The notes under the pieces are model-generated. The model did not search any database. It saw only the letters and a list, made by a program, of their open reading frames with translations, and was not told the origin of the DNA. Position numbers and translations under genes: made by a program. This document shows positions 46,650 to 57,575 of a stretch of DNA of 64,000 bases, piece after piece; position 1 is the stretch's first letter; each line of letters opens with the position of its first letter. Origin of the DNA: Hypomyces perniciosus (lineage: Eukaryota; Ascomycota; Sordariomycetes; Hypocreales; Hypocreaceae); contig SPDT01000001.1 in the NCBI GenBank assembly GCA_008477525.1, positions 1,364,001 through 1,428,000 of the forward strand, in the 5' to 3' direction.

Positions 46650-48092
46650 ATGCCTTTGTGGACGTGCGATTTCGAGAGCTGCCGCAGACCGGCTGTCCGC
46701 ACTCTCGGCGATTGCGTGCTCTGCAATCGGCATCTATGCTCCAACCATCTTGAACCTCAGTTTCACAGTTGCCCCCGGTGGGAGGTTAGTTTTGGTTCCT
46801 CGCTCAGCATACTTACTCACTCACTAGTTAATTGTCAGGACGCAGAGTCTTACGATCCTGTAGCCCGGGATGCTGAAGGACGTGAGCTCACAAGGCTGAT
46901 CGGGGTGATCAACACCCGCGCCCTTGAGGCTCGAGCCAGCCATTTGCGCCAAGGCATAAGATGCTCTATCCCTCCGCTCCAGTATGACAGAGCGACACGA
47001 AGCTCTGTGATGGGCGGTATGAACTATCATATTGAAGTTCGTTTTGATGATGGAGTCACATGGATCGCCCGTATCCGCAGGTTCAATGCTACGTCTCCTC
47101 CGGCAGCATTGCGAGATTATATCATCCAGAGTGAGGTTGCAACCCTCATATTTTTAGAGAAGACTAGTGTTCCCGCTCCAAAAGTTTACGATTTTGCTCT
47201 TGAGCACCCTGACAATCCTGTGGGAGTTGGTTTTATTCTGATGGAGAAGTTACCGGGTAAATCCTTGAGGTGGTCTATTGCAACTCAACAACAAAGGAAG
47301 AAAGTCATGAGCCAACTTGCGGATACGTTCGTGGAGCTTCACAAGTATTCTTTTGACCTTCTTGGCTCACTCGATAGCCCTGGCGGATCTCAGGTCGGCG
47401 CATTTGCTCGAGAATCGCTCACCAACTTTGTGCAATTTGAAATGCGCACCACTGGACCCTTCTCTTCTTTGGAAGAATATCACAAGTCTTCCATCCAACT
47501 CATCTTGGATTTAATTGTTCAAGGCGAGATGTACTCGCAGCAAGCAGTGGATGCCTACTTAATCCACCGATATCTCCTCGACTTGGTCCCGCGTATGTTG
47601 CCTTTGGTCCATGATGACGAGAAATTCTATCTGAAGCACGCAGACGACAAGGGGGATCATATTATGGTGGATGAGCATTTCAACGTGACTGGTATTATCG
47701 ATTGGGAGTGGGCTCACACTGCGTCACCTTCACATGCCTTCAACTCTCCGATTGGCTTCTTACCAGTTACAGACTTCTACAGCGGTAAGAACAGCCTGGG
47801 CGATGACGAGGTTGTTTTTGCACGCCTGCTTGAGGAAAAGGGCTATCCAGATCTGGCCCGTCATGTTTGGAACGGTCGGTTACAACATAGGTTTGCTTTC
47901 TGCTGTGGATATGATCTTGCGGACTGGGACGGATTCCTAGGCCTCTTTCGAGGGCTTCGAGACGCTATAGGGGTGGATGGGGGCTTGGAGTGGAATGAGT
48001 GGAAGGTTTCTGTATTGCAACGCTACAAGGATGATTCTGGACTACAGCTGCTGTTAGCCAAGTATCGGATCCCATCGGTCCAGGAGCTATAG
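46650..48092 (+). CDS. AN1 zinc finger fused to aminoglycoside-phosphotransferase-like kinase
   Basis: About 462 aa if a 54-bp intron (46785-46838, GTTAGT...GTCAG) is removed, 480 aa if it is retained, since it is in frame. The N-terminus fits the AN1 zinc-finger pattern exactly: Cys6, 11, 22, 25, 30, His33, His39, Cys41 (CX4CX10CX2CX4CX2HX5HXC). The remainder is an APH/choline-kinase-like phosphotransferase (PF01636 type), with LIFLEKTSVPAPKVYDF in the N-lobe. The catalytic segment is KHADDKGDHIMVD (Asp near residue 312), then NVTGIIDWEWAHT with the metal-binding Asp. Splicing joins CPRWE to DAESYDPVARDA. The cellular substrate is unknown; a small-molecule or protein kinase role is possible. 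The frame is open upstream of this Met, but only this start gives the finger cleanly. Confidence 0.82.
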   Translation: MPLWTCDFESCRRPAVRTLGDCVLCNRHLCSNHLEPQFHSCPRWEVSFGSSLSILTHSLVNCQDAESYDPVARDAEGRELTRLIGVINTRALEARASHLRQGIRCSIPPLQYDRATRSSVMGGMNYHIEVRFDDGVTWIARIRRFNATSPPAALRDYIIQSEVATLIFLEKTSVPAPKVYDFALEHPDNPVGVGFILMEKLPGKSLRWSIATQQQRKKVMSQLADTFVELHKYSFDLLGSLDSPGGSQVGAFARESLTNFVQFEMRTTGPFSSLEEYHKSSIQLILDLIVQGEMYSQQAVDAYLIHRYLLDLVPRMLPLVHDDEKFYLKHADDKGDHIMVDEHFNVTGIIDWEWAHTASPSHAFNSPIGFLPVTDFYSGKNSLGDDEVVFARLLEEKGYPDLARHVWNGRLQHRFAFCCGYDLADWDGFLGLFRGLRDAIGVDGGLEWNEWKVSVLQRYKDDSGLQLLLAKYRIPSVQEL

Positions 48093-49142
48093 AGTGCCTG
48101 TGACTTATCCAAGGAGAGGTTGATGGCACTGAGAACACCGAAATCCACGAGGTATCCTGCTCTCTGCTTTGCTTTGACACAGCATCCCATACTGATTGAT
48201 CAACATAGACGAAAGTACAAGCCTGGAAGAGTCGCAGTCAGCCTGCACAGAAAATGAAAAGATGGAAGAGAATCCCAATGCGACAAAGTTCCTCTCTCGA
48301 ATAGGAAGAATATTTAATCTTTCTTTCTGGTTCTGCAGGACGTATCAACGAAGACGACTTAGGCCTGGGTAAAGTCGGAGTTTGTCGCCATCTCTACCAC
48401 CATGTTAGATATTAACATAGAATTTTAAGGGAATCTATTTATATTAGCTTCTATAAGCGCAATACGAAGTACCCCAATCAGTAATATGTATGCAGAACTG
48501 ATCCGCTCGATTGCCACTTGCCCGTTGGTATGGTACTTCGTGAAAACCAACTAAAAGGACTTCGCCTTTTAGTTGGGCCCAAAATCGCTGAGCCACCCCA
48601 ATACCCGGGCCAGGAACAGGTTTATATGGGGCTCCCTATAGGGAGTTGTTAGTGCATAGGTCAAATGTCCAAATCGATAATTTTCGCAAAAATCGAAAAT
48701 GTACTTAGCTCAGAGATTTTGGGCCCAACTAATAAAAGGCGAAGTCCTTTTAGTTGGTGTTCACGAAGTACCACACCAACGGGTAGTGAAGTTAGGCCTG
48801 TTTATTAGAGCGGGGGAGCTAACCCTCGGCCCGTTAGTACCAACTGCCAAGGTGGAGGACAAAAAAAGAGAAAAAGAGAGACTGCACTTGGTGCCATCTA
48901 TGCAAATGATAATATGTAAATGATAATATGTAAATGATAAGAGTTATTATAGGAAGAAGAGCTATCTATACTTTGTACGGAAAAAACGCTATCTGTAGTG
49001 ACAAGAGTAATTTATAGTAATTAAAGTAATCTATAGTAATCTATAGTACTTCGTACTTGGAGAAATATATAACAATCAGAGTAACCTGTTTTGCAGCCAC
49101 TGTTTTATTGTCACTACCTTTATTGCCGATGTTTTCCCATGC
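48093..49142. other. Intergenic region with foldback element and AT repeats
   Basis: About 1 kb. It contains the foldback element listed separately, a 15-bp tandem repeat (AAATGATAATATGT-type, three copies, about 48903-48940), and AGTAATCTAT repeats near 49006-49048 ending in TACTTCGTA. No gene seen. Confidence 0.6.
48521..48783. mobile_element. Foldback/MITE-like inverted-repeat element
   Basis: Left arm 48521-48593 and right arm about 48708-48783 are imperfect inverted copies (about 75 bp) around a ~115-bp centre. The outer ends read CCCGTTGGTATGGTACTTCG, with its inverted counterpart on the right. Each arm contains its own hairpin, AACTAAAAGG next to CCTTTTAGTT around ACTTCG, with two extra bases in the right arm. 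No transposase and no clear target duplication were seen. Confidence 0.7.
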
Positions 49143-50428
49143 ACGACTCTCGAAACAAACCAGTTCCTGACACTTCTTTCTTACACTCCTCGACGAATCA
49201 TCCCATGGACCATATTCCCAGCGAGACAAGAAGAAGTCTGGGATCGGATCTCCTCCAGTCCCTCGTTTGGTTCCCGAGCCGCCTTTCCGAACCGAAACAA
49301 CCTGGAATTCGTCAGGTCCCAGCTTGATCCAGTGAGTTGCGAGCTTGGACTCCGCCAATTCCAACGCGATGTTGTGGAAAAACCGGTCCAGAAGCTGGTG
49401 GGTGAGGCGTACAACGATCTATCGCTGAGGAACCGTTTCGGCCTTGACGGAACCATCTCATTCGAAAGCCACACAAACACCGGCAACACCGATGAGTTAC
49501 TTTCTGAGTCCATAGAGCAAATGTCTTTAGGAACCGACGACCCCAGAGCACCCAAACAAGGCAGCCGCCGAAAGGCGCGGGAAAAGGATAATCGAGCAGA
49601 TCAGTTCTGCATATACCTACCTCCGACGATCAAGATATCCCGGTGGTTGCGATCGAGTACAAGTTGACTCGGGACGAAGTCATAACAGGGTTAGCATCAG
49701 AGATCGAACCAGATCGCGATGTAATTAACCAGAACGGTGAGGGATTTGCATTCGCAGCAAAACGGCTTGCCGCCGCCGTCGTGACCCAGCTATTCTCCTA
49801 CATGGTGGGTAAGGGCATCCAATATGGGTACGTATGCACAGGGGAGACGTATGTGTTCCTCCATATTCCGGATGATCCTTCCTGCGTTTATTACTCCATC
49901 TGTGTCCTGAGCCTCGATTTCCAAGCTGACGACGAGACGCGACTCCATCGCACGGCTGTCGCACAAGCCTTTGCCTTTACCCTTCAGGCCATCCAATCGC
50001 CACCGCCATCACAGGCCTGGCATAGCGCTGCTGAACAGCTCGATATATGGGCTGTGGAGTATGATGATGTCTTGAAGAGCATTCCGGAGACGGTGCGCAA
50101 GGAGAAGCTTGTTACTCCTTACAAAGCACAGCGTTGGAAGGGATTCAAACGCTCCCCTATCTGGACACGGTCACGGTGCTTGCCCGCAGAGAGTGGAACA
50201 CAGCAACCAAATAGTGATGATGACAACGATCATAACGACAGTCCTTCGCCTACTCCAGCAAACCAGAAGTACAGCCATTTATTATCCATTAGACATTTAG
50301 AGAGCGATTTCCTTTTTTCTTCAGCTCTATCCATCTCAGCATCTGCACCTTGTTTGTCGCATCTAACTGTGATTCAGCGGTGCCTGCATCTCCACCAGAC
50401 CTTTCGTCTCCTCTCTTGTACTCTCTAA
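49143..50428 (+). pseudogene. Broken gene of a fungal uncharacterised family (frameshifted)
   Basis: A plus-strand reading frame from about 49143 (TNQFLTLLSYTPRRIIPWT) runs to about 49612 and then shifts frame. Before the shift it reads NRADQFCIY; after it TSDDQDIPVVAIEYKL and on to IPETVRKEKLVTPYK near 50130. The two parts form one continuous protein only if a frame change is allowed near 49610-49620, and no short intron fits there. From memory, this two-part order (FCIY..., VAIEYK, EGFAFAAKRLAAAVVTQLFSYMV) belongs to a widespread fungal family of unknown function. No clear start codon is found. The last ~75 residues may be random read-through. A sequencing error is the alternative. Confidence 0.5.
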
Positions 50429-51239
50429 AGGTCTTTTCATTACTTGGCCATTTCCTAAGCTTCATGTCATATATATAGCTTTGCTGTGGATGTGTCAACC
50501 TGGTCTCAAGACCTTGAGACATCGGAAAACTGGAGCGTAGAGGTCAGGACTTATGTTGCTTCAAACCCATGAGCTAGAGCCATGATACGAATCACGTCCT
50601 CCAGCATCTTGCCTTTTTTTTACGTATAGTTGACGGCAATTGTCTCATGAAGCTGAGAGAAAACTCGAACTCTACCCCTGGAAGGTTGAATTGGGAATCC
50701 AACGCCAACACAGGTTTGAGAGAAGCAGGTTTGAGAAGCATGACTTGTAGGTTCCGTTGCCCGAAAATGCATCACTGGCAAATTGATCTTGTGGTAGATC
50801 AATGTCCATAGGATGGAATGCATTCCCCATGTCACCGATTGCGAGAGAATGGTCCAATAAGACTGATCTTGAAGAAGGAACCCATCATTGTAGAAACTCA
50901 TTGCGAATATTTGATAATTAGCGGTAATAACTCAATTCTTTAACAGAAGAGAGGGCAAGACTTCAATACAATTCTGGCGATAATAAATATTATTATGCCC
51001 CACCCCCTCCATTTGAAGCCCAACGAGAGAAATACCACGCCTTGCTAATCATTGCCAGGGGCAAGATTGAGGAGCTGACATTACATATCAACAGCCTCAT
51101 CTCTGACTGAGGATCTTTCGCTGTGGGTTTAAATATAATGCTAACTATCACCTGCTCAATCAGTGGAAGTTATCGCGGGACCATGTTCTATGACTGGCAG
51201 GTTTCAAAACACCGCGATAAGCTCTCGCTTGGAATGGGA
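50429..51239. other. Intergenic region
   Basis: About 800 bp. At about 51012-51106 a plus frame reads PFEAQREKYHALLIIARGKIEE before a stop, which may belong to the remnant that follows. Otherwise nothing supported. Confidence 0.4.
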
Positions 51240-51562
51240 GTGGCTTTCAGGGTTGGAGAGGTCCGACAGCCTCAATCTTCGGGTCCTCCGCAGGGACAGC
51301 CGGTTTCAATGCCATCGCGAATGAGACGGCTGGCGGGGTTTTCTTCCAGCACAGCTTCGGCACCGCGACGACAACATTAGCTGCCTCCTACATCAAAGGA
51401 TCGGCTGCTGTCACTGTAAGCGGAGGCGCCATCCTTATTGGGGTAGGCGTCGCAGAATCGATATGCTTTGTGCCTTGAAACACTCTTTTTGGCCGGTTCC
51501 GAAGGGTGCTTTGGTGGTTCTGGAAGCAGATCAAGCGGGTTTGGAACAAGTTCAAAGGCTAG
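51240..51562 (+). pseudogene. Possible remnant of an Ala/Gly-rich protein gene
   Basis: One plus frame reads AGFNAIANETAGGVFFQHS, then an Ala/Gly/Thr-rich hydrophobic stretch, then an in-frame TGA at about 51476. It is followed in the same frame by a basic, Trp-rich end, RFRRVLWWFWKQIKRVW, and a stop near 51562. This looks like the end of a once-coding gene interrupted by one stop, or an unrecognised small intron. Family not recognised. Confidence 0.3.
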
Positions 51563-51702
51563 GTTTCCAGACCCCTTGATAGCCTCCAGACTGATGTAGG
51601 ACCTTTTGAGGAGAAAATGCCGCCGCAGCCTCCGAGGGTTTGATGCCATCAACATGACCCAGGGGTCAAGGAGATTTGATTTGGTTTGCCTCGATTAGAT
51701 GC

Positions 51703-52437
51703 CTAGGTAGAGTTGTTGGTAGCTTGCCTCGCCGTTCGGCTGCACTGCTTGACTAAAGCATCAGCAACAACCTCCGCAAAGCGCTCCGGAGGTAACTTGG
51801 TCGCCTTGATAGGACTGTGCACCGTAATCCAGAGTGTACCTCTAAGCTCCGTTCCCTCCCCTATGCCTTTGGCGTTGTAGCTGCGCGCCTCCAACGCCCT
51901 GGACAGCGCGCCCCTCATCCGCTTCTGCGCAACACTACGCACCACAGCGGCAGTGCCGCCAAAACACGTCATGAAAATCCACAGCGGCTCTTCCTGCATC
52001 CTTCGTAGGTACTTGGCCCGTTTCAACGGGGCCAGTGGGTGGCCACGGGGCTCAAAGAAGCGCAGATCGTAAGGGTGAATAATGTACCGGGTGCTATAGG
52101 AGATGGTGAGGTTATACTCCGAGAGGACCTTGTGCAATTCCGGACCGCAAGTGAACTTGGTCATGGTCCCATGATCTGGCTCCAAGCCATGCTTCAAAAT
52201 GAAGTCCATGTTCTCTGGGGTGGTGAGAAGCTTGCCGGACTTGACGAATCTCCTGATCTCTTCGGGGATCAGTCTCTTGACTGTGCCTTGCTTCTTTGGC
52301 GTAACATATTTGCTGTTTTGCGGGCGTGTCACGGTCGAGGCGAGCCGGATTGGTGCTGAGTGCAGTGGGAGCCTCAGTAGCCAGAGCTTCTTCATGCAGA
52401 GGTCCGGACGCAATGGAGCTCGAGCTACCGTTGCCAT
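51703..52437 (-). CDS. Probable mitochondrial protein, uncharacterised
   Basis: Single-exon 244-aa protein. The N-terminus (MATVARAPLRPDLCMKKLWLLRLPLHSAPIRLAST) is basic, lacks acidic residues except one Asp, and has the character of a mitochondrial targeting sequence. The mature part has conserved-looking segments (IPEEIRRFVKSGKLLTTPEN, about residues 58-77, and STRYIIHPYDLRFFEPRGHPL). It includes a short hydrophobic segment (LWIFMTCFGGTAAVV, about residues 152-166) that could be a membrane anchor. No enzymatic motif recognised. It is a plausible conserved fungal protein of the respiratory or mitoribosomal machinery, but this is only a guess from the targeting sequence. Internal Met15 is an alternative start. 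Confidence 0.7.
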   Translation of the reverse strand: MATVARAPLRPDLCMKKLWLLRLPLHSAPIRLASTVTRPQNSKYVTPKKQGTVKRLIPEEIRRFVKSGKLLTTPENMDFILKHGLEPDHGTMTKFTCGPELHKVLSEYNLTISYSTRYIIHPYDLRFFEPRGHPLAPLKRAKYLRRMQEEPLWIFMTCFGGTAAVVRSVAQKRMRGALSRALEARSYNAKGIGEGTELRGTLWITVHSPIKATKLPPERFAEVVADALVKQCSRTARQATNNST

Positions 52438-53040
52438 GTTGACGGATCTGTGTATCTTCTCGCGTTCATCTTCCCCGTGCCCTGGTGGCGAATGCCAATG
52501 ACTCTGACTAACTCTTTGTGAGTCTTCAAGTTGTGTGACTTGTCGATTGTGTCAAACTGAAGCCTGCAAGGTCAGAGCTTACAAGGGAAGCTTCCTTCTG
52601 CTTACGTAACTCCACTCTGACGTACCAGAAGTTCGAGGGAAGAAAAAAAGAATTCCATATCTGCTAGTGCGGTACCGCAGTCCCCAGTATCCATCCGCGC
52701 AAGCTCCAAGGTACCACAATACTGAACACAAAATGAATTGGCCCGTTTCTTTGACTCATTTTTCGCAACGCCACCACGCACAAATGCACATTGGCCTCAG
52801 CCGTCACAGCTCCAATGCCAAAGGCTACTGGCCCACTGAACACTATCCCCCACATGTCCGCAGTACAGCGCCTAACCTAAGGTAATAAATTGGCCCCCCT
52901 ACGGAGTACATAAATCCAACCAAACGCTGTGCCACCATCTAGTGATTCCCCCTAAAACAACAACTCAGATCTCAGAGAGCCTTCCTTGGCAGCTTTTGAA
53001 AATACCAAAAGACAAACAGCTCTCGTAGACAACAGCCAAC
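52438..53040. promoter_or_regulatory. Divergent promoter region (mitochondrial protein / eIF1A)
   Basis: About 600 bp separating divergent genes. It contains a TACGGAGTAC motif at 52901-52910. No gene seen. Confidence 0.5.
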
Positions 53041-53684
53041 ATGCCCAAGAACAAGGGAAAGGTATGTTTTTACTTGACCCCTGGGGAAAGGGAAAAAAAA
53101 AACACTGCCCCTCCCCCGCCATTGTCTTGAACACGGCGCAGTTCTGCTAAACACCTCTCTCTCTCTCTCTCTCTATAGGGTGGTAAGAACCGCAGACGAG
53201 GAACCAAGGAGAACGACGACCAGCGTCGCGAGTTGACCTTCAAGGAGGATGGCCAGGAATACGCCCAGGTCGTCAAGATGCTTGGCAACGGCCGTCTGGA
53301 GGCCATGTGCTTTGACGGCAACAAGCGTCTAGCCAACGTACGAAAAGCCCCTCACTCCACAAACCACAAACCACTGACGATTTGTAGATCCGTGGAAAGA
53401 TGCGCAAGAAGGTCTGGATCAACCAGGGCGACATCATCCTCCTCTCCCTCCGCGACTTCCAAGACGACAAGGGCGACGTCATCCTCAAGTACACCTCTGA
53501 CGAGGCCCGCAGCCTCAAGGCCTTCGGCGAGCTTCCCGAGCACGCCAAGATCAACGAGACCGACTCCTACGGCCAAGACGGCGACGACAACGCCGGCTTC
53601 GAATTCGGCGCCGACGACTCCGAGTCCGAAGAGTCCGCCGCCGAGGACGACAAGAAGAAGGAGGTCGACATCGACGACATTTAA
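53041..53684 (+). CDS. TIF11: Translation initiation factor eIF1A
   Basis: 158-aa homologue of eIF1A (yeast Tif11), the OB-fold factor that binds the 40S A site and promotes scanning and start-codon selection. Exons are 53041-53061, 53179-53337 and 53388-53684. Splicing joins MPKNKGK to [12 protein letters not shown], then FDGNKRLAN to [15 protein letters not shown], both highly conserved in eIF1A. The acidic C-terminal tail ends EEVDIDDI-like ([10 protein letters not shown]), the region that contacts eIF5B. The first intron (117 bp) has a long CT run just before its acceptor. Length is near that of the yeast and human proteins. Confidence 0.97.
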
Positions 53685-54469
53685 AAAAAGGAACGAGAGA
53701 GACAAGAAAAGAAACTTTCGGTGTTGGCGACCTGCCCTTCACCCGACTCAATCTTCCTCGATCTATTTGGTGCGCAAGAGCGAAGCGCGTATCGAGCCCG
53801 GAGGAATTTGGTACACACGCTGTCTTCTCTCTCAAACCCCTTGGATTTTCTCTACGGTTCACCGGGTCCCACGACAGTATTCGGAGCGGAGGTTATTTTT
53901 GGATGGCCGCGGTGGGAGAGACGTCGCGGCTCGTCATGGTGTCCCTGTCTTTGCCGTTTGTTTGCCATGTTTCTATCTTTTCTTATGAATATGAAAACTT
54001 GCATCACGTTACACCTTTTCACGCAGTAATGGATGGATTCCCTCCCATAGACTAAGGAATGCCTATTTCTTAATATTTTGCAGGTTTCTTTTTTGCCCTC
54101 TTTTCCGTATGCTACCAGAAAGGGGGGGTTTATGCTACAAAGACAATCTACCAGGCCAACCACGACATCGTCAAAGATTCCCGCCGACTCCAAACTCCCA
54201 TGCGGGCTCGCCACCCAGACAGATTCTGAGTAACTCCACTCTGTTCTTGAACATCATCATCCGCGCGAAAAACAAAAAAGAAAGAAAAACATGATTCGCA
54301 AAGCCCCTATTGGAACTGCCGCTTTCCGCTGACAGCCAAGAATGCAAATTGGGAACCCCCGGAATAGCCACGAGAGGTTTCCTGTATATAAACTGCCACT
54401 GGAACCGTTTTACTTCGTTTTGATTCGTAATACCCACCTTTTGCCATGTTGAGGTTTAGGTTGTTGCCC
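53685..54469. other. Intergenic region between convergent genes
   Basis: About 785 bp between the 3' ends of eIF1A and WASP; it likely holds both 3' UTRs. No gene seen. Confidence 0.6.
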
Positions 54470-56679
54470 TTACCAATCGTCATCCTCCTCTTCATCATCT
54501 GCATCACGTAATTAGCCATCGTCAAAGCGAAGTAGAACAGAAATACATACCACTCTTGCTAACTTTATCCTTTCTCTTTTGTAGAGCTGCTGCCAGGGCG
54601 TTGGCCATGCTACCACCTGCACCAGCCGGGGGAGCACTGCCGCCAGAGCTGGAGCCTCCACCAACTGTTGCTCCACTACGGTCGTTGATCTTGCTCCTGT
54701 CGACTTTCTTGAGTGCCGCAATACCACCTGCTTTCTGAATATCGCCGAGCATGGCAGCTCGTCCGCCTTCTGGCTTTGGTAGAGCCGGTGCAGCAGGTAT
54801 ACCGGATGCGTAGCCAGAGTCTCGCGATGGCATTGGTGGAGGGGGCGGAGGTGGAGCACCACCTGATGAAGGCATTGGAGGGGGTGGTGGCGGTGGTGGG
54901 GGGGGCACACTGCTTGGGCCGGGCATTGGTGGAGGTGGAGGAGGAGGAAGAGGAGCACTGGTCGCAGGCAACGGAGGAGGCAACGGAGGAAGAGGAGCAC
55001 TGGTCGCAGGCAACGGAGGAGGCAACGGAGGAGGTGATGGAGCACTGTTTGTCCCCGGCAGTGGTGGAGGCGGCGGCGGTGGTAGACTGCTTGCTCCGGG
55101 CAACGGGGGAGGAGGTGGTGGCGGCGGTATACTGCTGGCTCCTGGCATCGGCGGAGGGGGCGGCGGAGGCGGAGGCGGTACGCTGGCAACAGGGGGGAAA
55201 GGAGGAGGAGGGGGCGGAGGAATGCTGGCAGCAGGGGCGGGAGGAACCGGCCGGGCACTGGGCGGCGGCAAAGGAGGAGCAGACATAGCCGGTACCTTCG
55301 GAGGGAGAGGCGGGGGCAAAGCCGCATGTGAGTCGCTGCCACGGGGCGGCGGCGGAGGAGGAACAGGGCCACGGCTCGGGGGTGGTGCCGGAGCTCGCTG
55401 GCCGGTAAAGGCCGGTGGAACATGGAACTTGTGATGCTGCTCCTCGGGGTCCAGGGGTGTTTTAGCGGGTCTTGGAGGTGGCGGAGGTCCGGGAACAGAT
55501 GGTGCAGAAGCAGGCGGCGCGGGTATAGGCCTCTTTCTCTCATGAACCTGATGCGCAAACTTGCCAGCGTCGGGCAAGGGAGGCGGAGCATTGAACTTTG
55601 GCCGGGGCGGAGACGGCAGCCTGGGTGAGCTGGGCTCTGTCTCCAACTTGCCGCCAGATCGTCTGGGTGCTGGGGGTGGTGGGGGGCCTACTTTCTTCGC
55701 TGAGGACACAGTGCTTCCGGCCGGGCTTCCCGTTGGAGGCGGAGGAGGAGGCGGCGCCCTGACATTTTTCGACTCGAGGCCGTTGGCCGGAGGTGTTGGT
55801 GGTGCCGGAGGTGCTGATGGTGCGGACAGCTTAGCCGGCGCACCGGGGTTCATTTTTTCCTGCTCCTCGCGCAGGAAATCGACAATAAATTCTTGATTCT
55901 CTCTGATAAAGTCGTCTGTCAGTCCCTTGTCGGCCAGGTCCTGCCCAAAGTGCTCCCGCCACTGAGGATCAAAGGCTTCCAGCAGGGCAAACTCCGATGG
56001 CGTTTTGCTGCCATTCAGGCTTAACGAGGATCCAGAGAGGGCAGAGTGGGCAGAGAAGGCAGAGATGTTCGATGCTGTGACGTCTGAGGGCGCCGGCGCA
56101 GACGAATGTCGTTGGAAGATGCCTGTGAACAAGCCGCTATGCTTTTGGGCGTGCTGGGCGGCTCCGCCGAATGGTGTTGATCTCGTGGCTCGGCTTGCGT
56201 TTTTCTCGCGCTCATCCATTTTCTTCTTGAACTGCCTCGCCTCCTTTTCATCGACAAAGCTCAGCCCAGCGAGGCAGCTCTCCAGCTCAAACGTGTGGAA
56301 GAAGGTCCGGTCTTGGTTGTAGTTCCAGGACTCGAAGATTTCCTGGTCCCAGATAACCCCGCGGTTGGCGGACTGATGTGTGGTAATAGTTGTTAATACG
56401 GGTTTCTCAATCCAGGCAAAAAAGGAAGAAAAAAGCGAGAGGATAGGAGGAATAGAGGATCACTCATACCGAAATATCCACCATCTTCAACCAGTAGGTG
56501 TTGCCTACGAGGTCGTTGGCCAGGACGATGGCGCCCTGGATGCCGGTGTACAACCATTTCGACGGATTGGGGTACGCAACGTAGAGCCGAGCAACAGCCA
56601 CTGCCTGGATCTTGTTCGACTGCTTGGGCACGTGCCGCTTCACCGTGTCCTTGTCGTTGTCGTTGAGGATGGAGGGCAT
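54470..56679 (-). CDS. LAS17: WASP-family actin nucleation promoter (Las17/Wsp1)
   Basis: 686-aa Wiskott-Aldrich syndrome protein homologue that activates the Arp2/3 complex at endocytic sites. Exons are 56679-56470, 56372-54551 and 54498-54470. A WH1/EVH1 domain covers about residues 1-115 (AVAVARLYVAYPNPSKWLYTG, then GVIWDQEIFESWNYNQDRTF), split by the first intron. A FIRENQEFIVDFLREEQ helix follows near residue 220. Then come very long polyproline tracts for profilin/SH3 binding, and a WH2 motif (RAAMLGDIQKAGGIAALKKV, about residues 610-629). The tiny last exon supplies the acidic Arp2/3-binding end DDEEEDDDW; reading through the last intron would instead give a short unrelated tail. No CRIB/GTPase-binding motif seen, as in yeasts. 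Confidence 0.95.
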
Positions 56680-57575
56680 GATAACGAGGCGTTGCGGCAG
56701 TCGCCGGCTGATCGATCGGTCGAATGGGGGTTGTCAGTCGGTCTCGGCGGGTTTAAAAGCACCCTTGGAGGATGTTTGCGACGTCTCGCAGGGCCAACGG
56801 ACGACGAGGCTGAGGCAGAGAGCAGCCAGGCAAGCTACAGATTGTACGCGTGGAGGGGCACTTAAATTGACCCCTTCTCGCAGCGTCTCCTCTTTTCGTT
56901 TGCCCAGCTGGATTGGCGCCTTGTTCGATGGAGGCAGCCGTTGTGCTTCCGCCCGCCAGCAAATTCAGACGGATGCGAGCAATGGCCTAGACTGTGCGGA
57001 TGCCAGATACGCTGATCGTGCCCGGTGAGTTCGAGTCGGGAGATGCGTTTCCAATGGCGGAGGCATGAAAAGAGTCGCAGCCCTGAGGAGAGAGGTGGTG
57101 AGATGATGAGGTTTGGAGCCGTACGAGGTACCGAGTACGGTACGTAAAGCGGTGGAATTATTGCAGCCCACCGACAGTGGACAGACAGTGGACAGACAGT
57201 GAGACATCCTGGGCGGGCTCTCCTTAGCATTAGCCACATTATCCACTGTGAGCCTCCTACTCCGTATTGTCTGCACAGCCACGCCTGGAACCTGTCGTCA
57301 TCACGCATTTGCGACAGATGTGTTTCTAGAACAGTCGATTGTAAATTCTTTAGACAGCTTTTTGTTATTCATTGATGGGCACGAGATATGGATGCGATTG
57401 GGGAGCCTTCAATTCCTACAGCTCAAAACCTTGCTCTTCAACACCTTGTGCTTGCCAGTTCGTATAGTGGCAGGGACCCTTAAACCCCCCTATCCTTGTC
57501 CCCATCCCTACTCCGTGTCCCTATCCCTATTCCTATTTATACATTCTTGAAGAACCGAGAAACCGATGCAGGGGC
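56680..57575. other. Intergenic region
   Basis: About 900 bp upstream of WASP. It contains a 12-bp tandem repeat TGGACAGACAG (57177-57201) and a CCCTATCC-type repeat near 57485-57535. No gene seen. Confidence 0.5.

Noticed and set aside
54512..55591. 359-codon minus-strand frame rich in Leu/Arg/His
   Set aside because: Out-of-frame reading of the proline-rich part of WASP.
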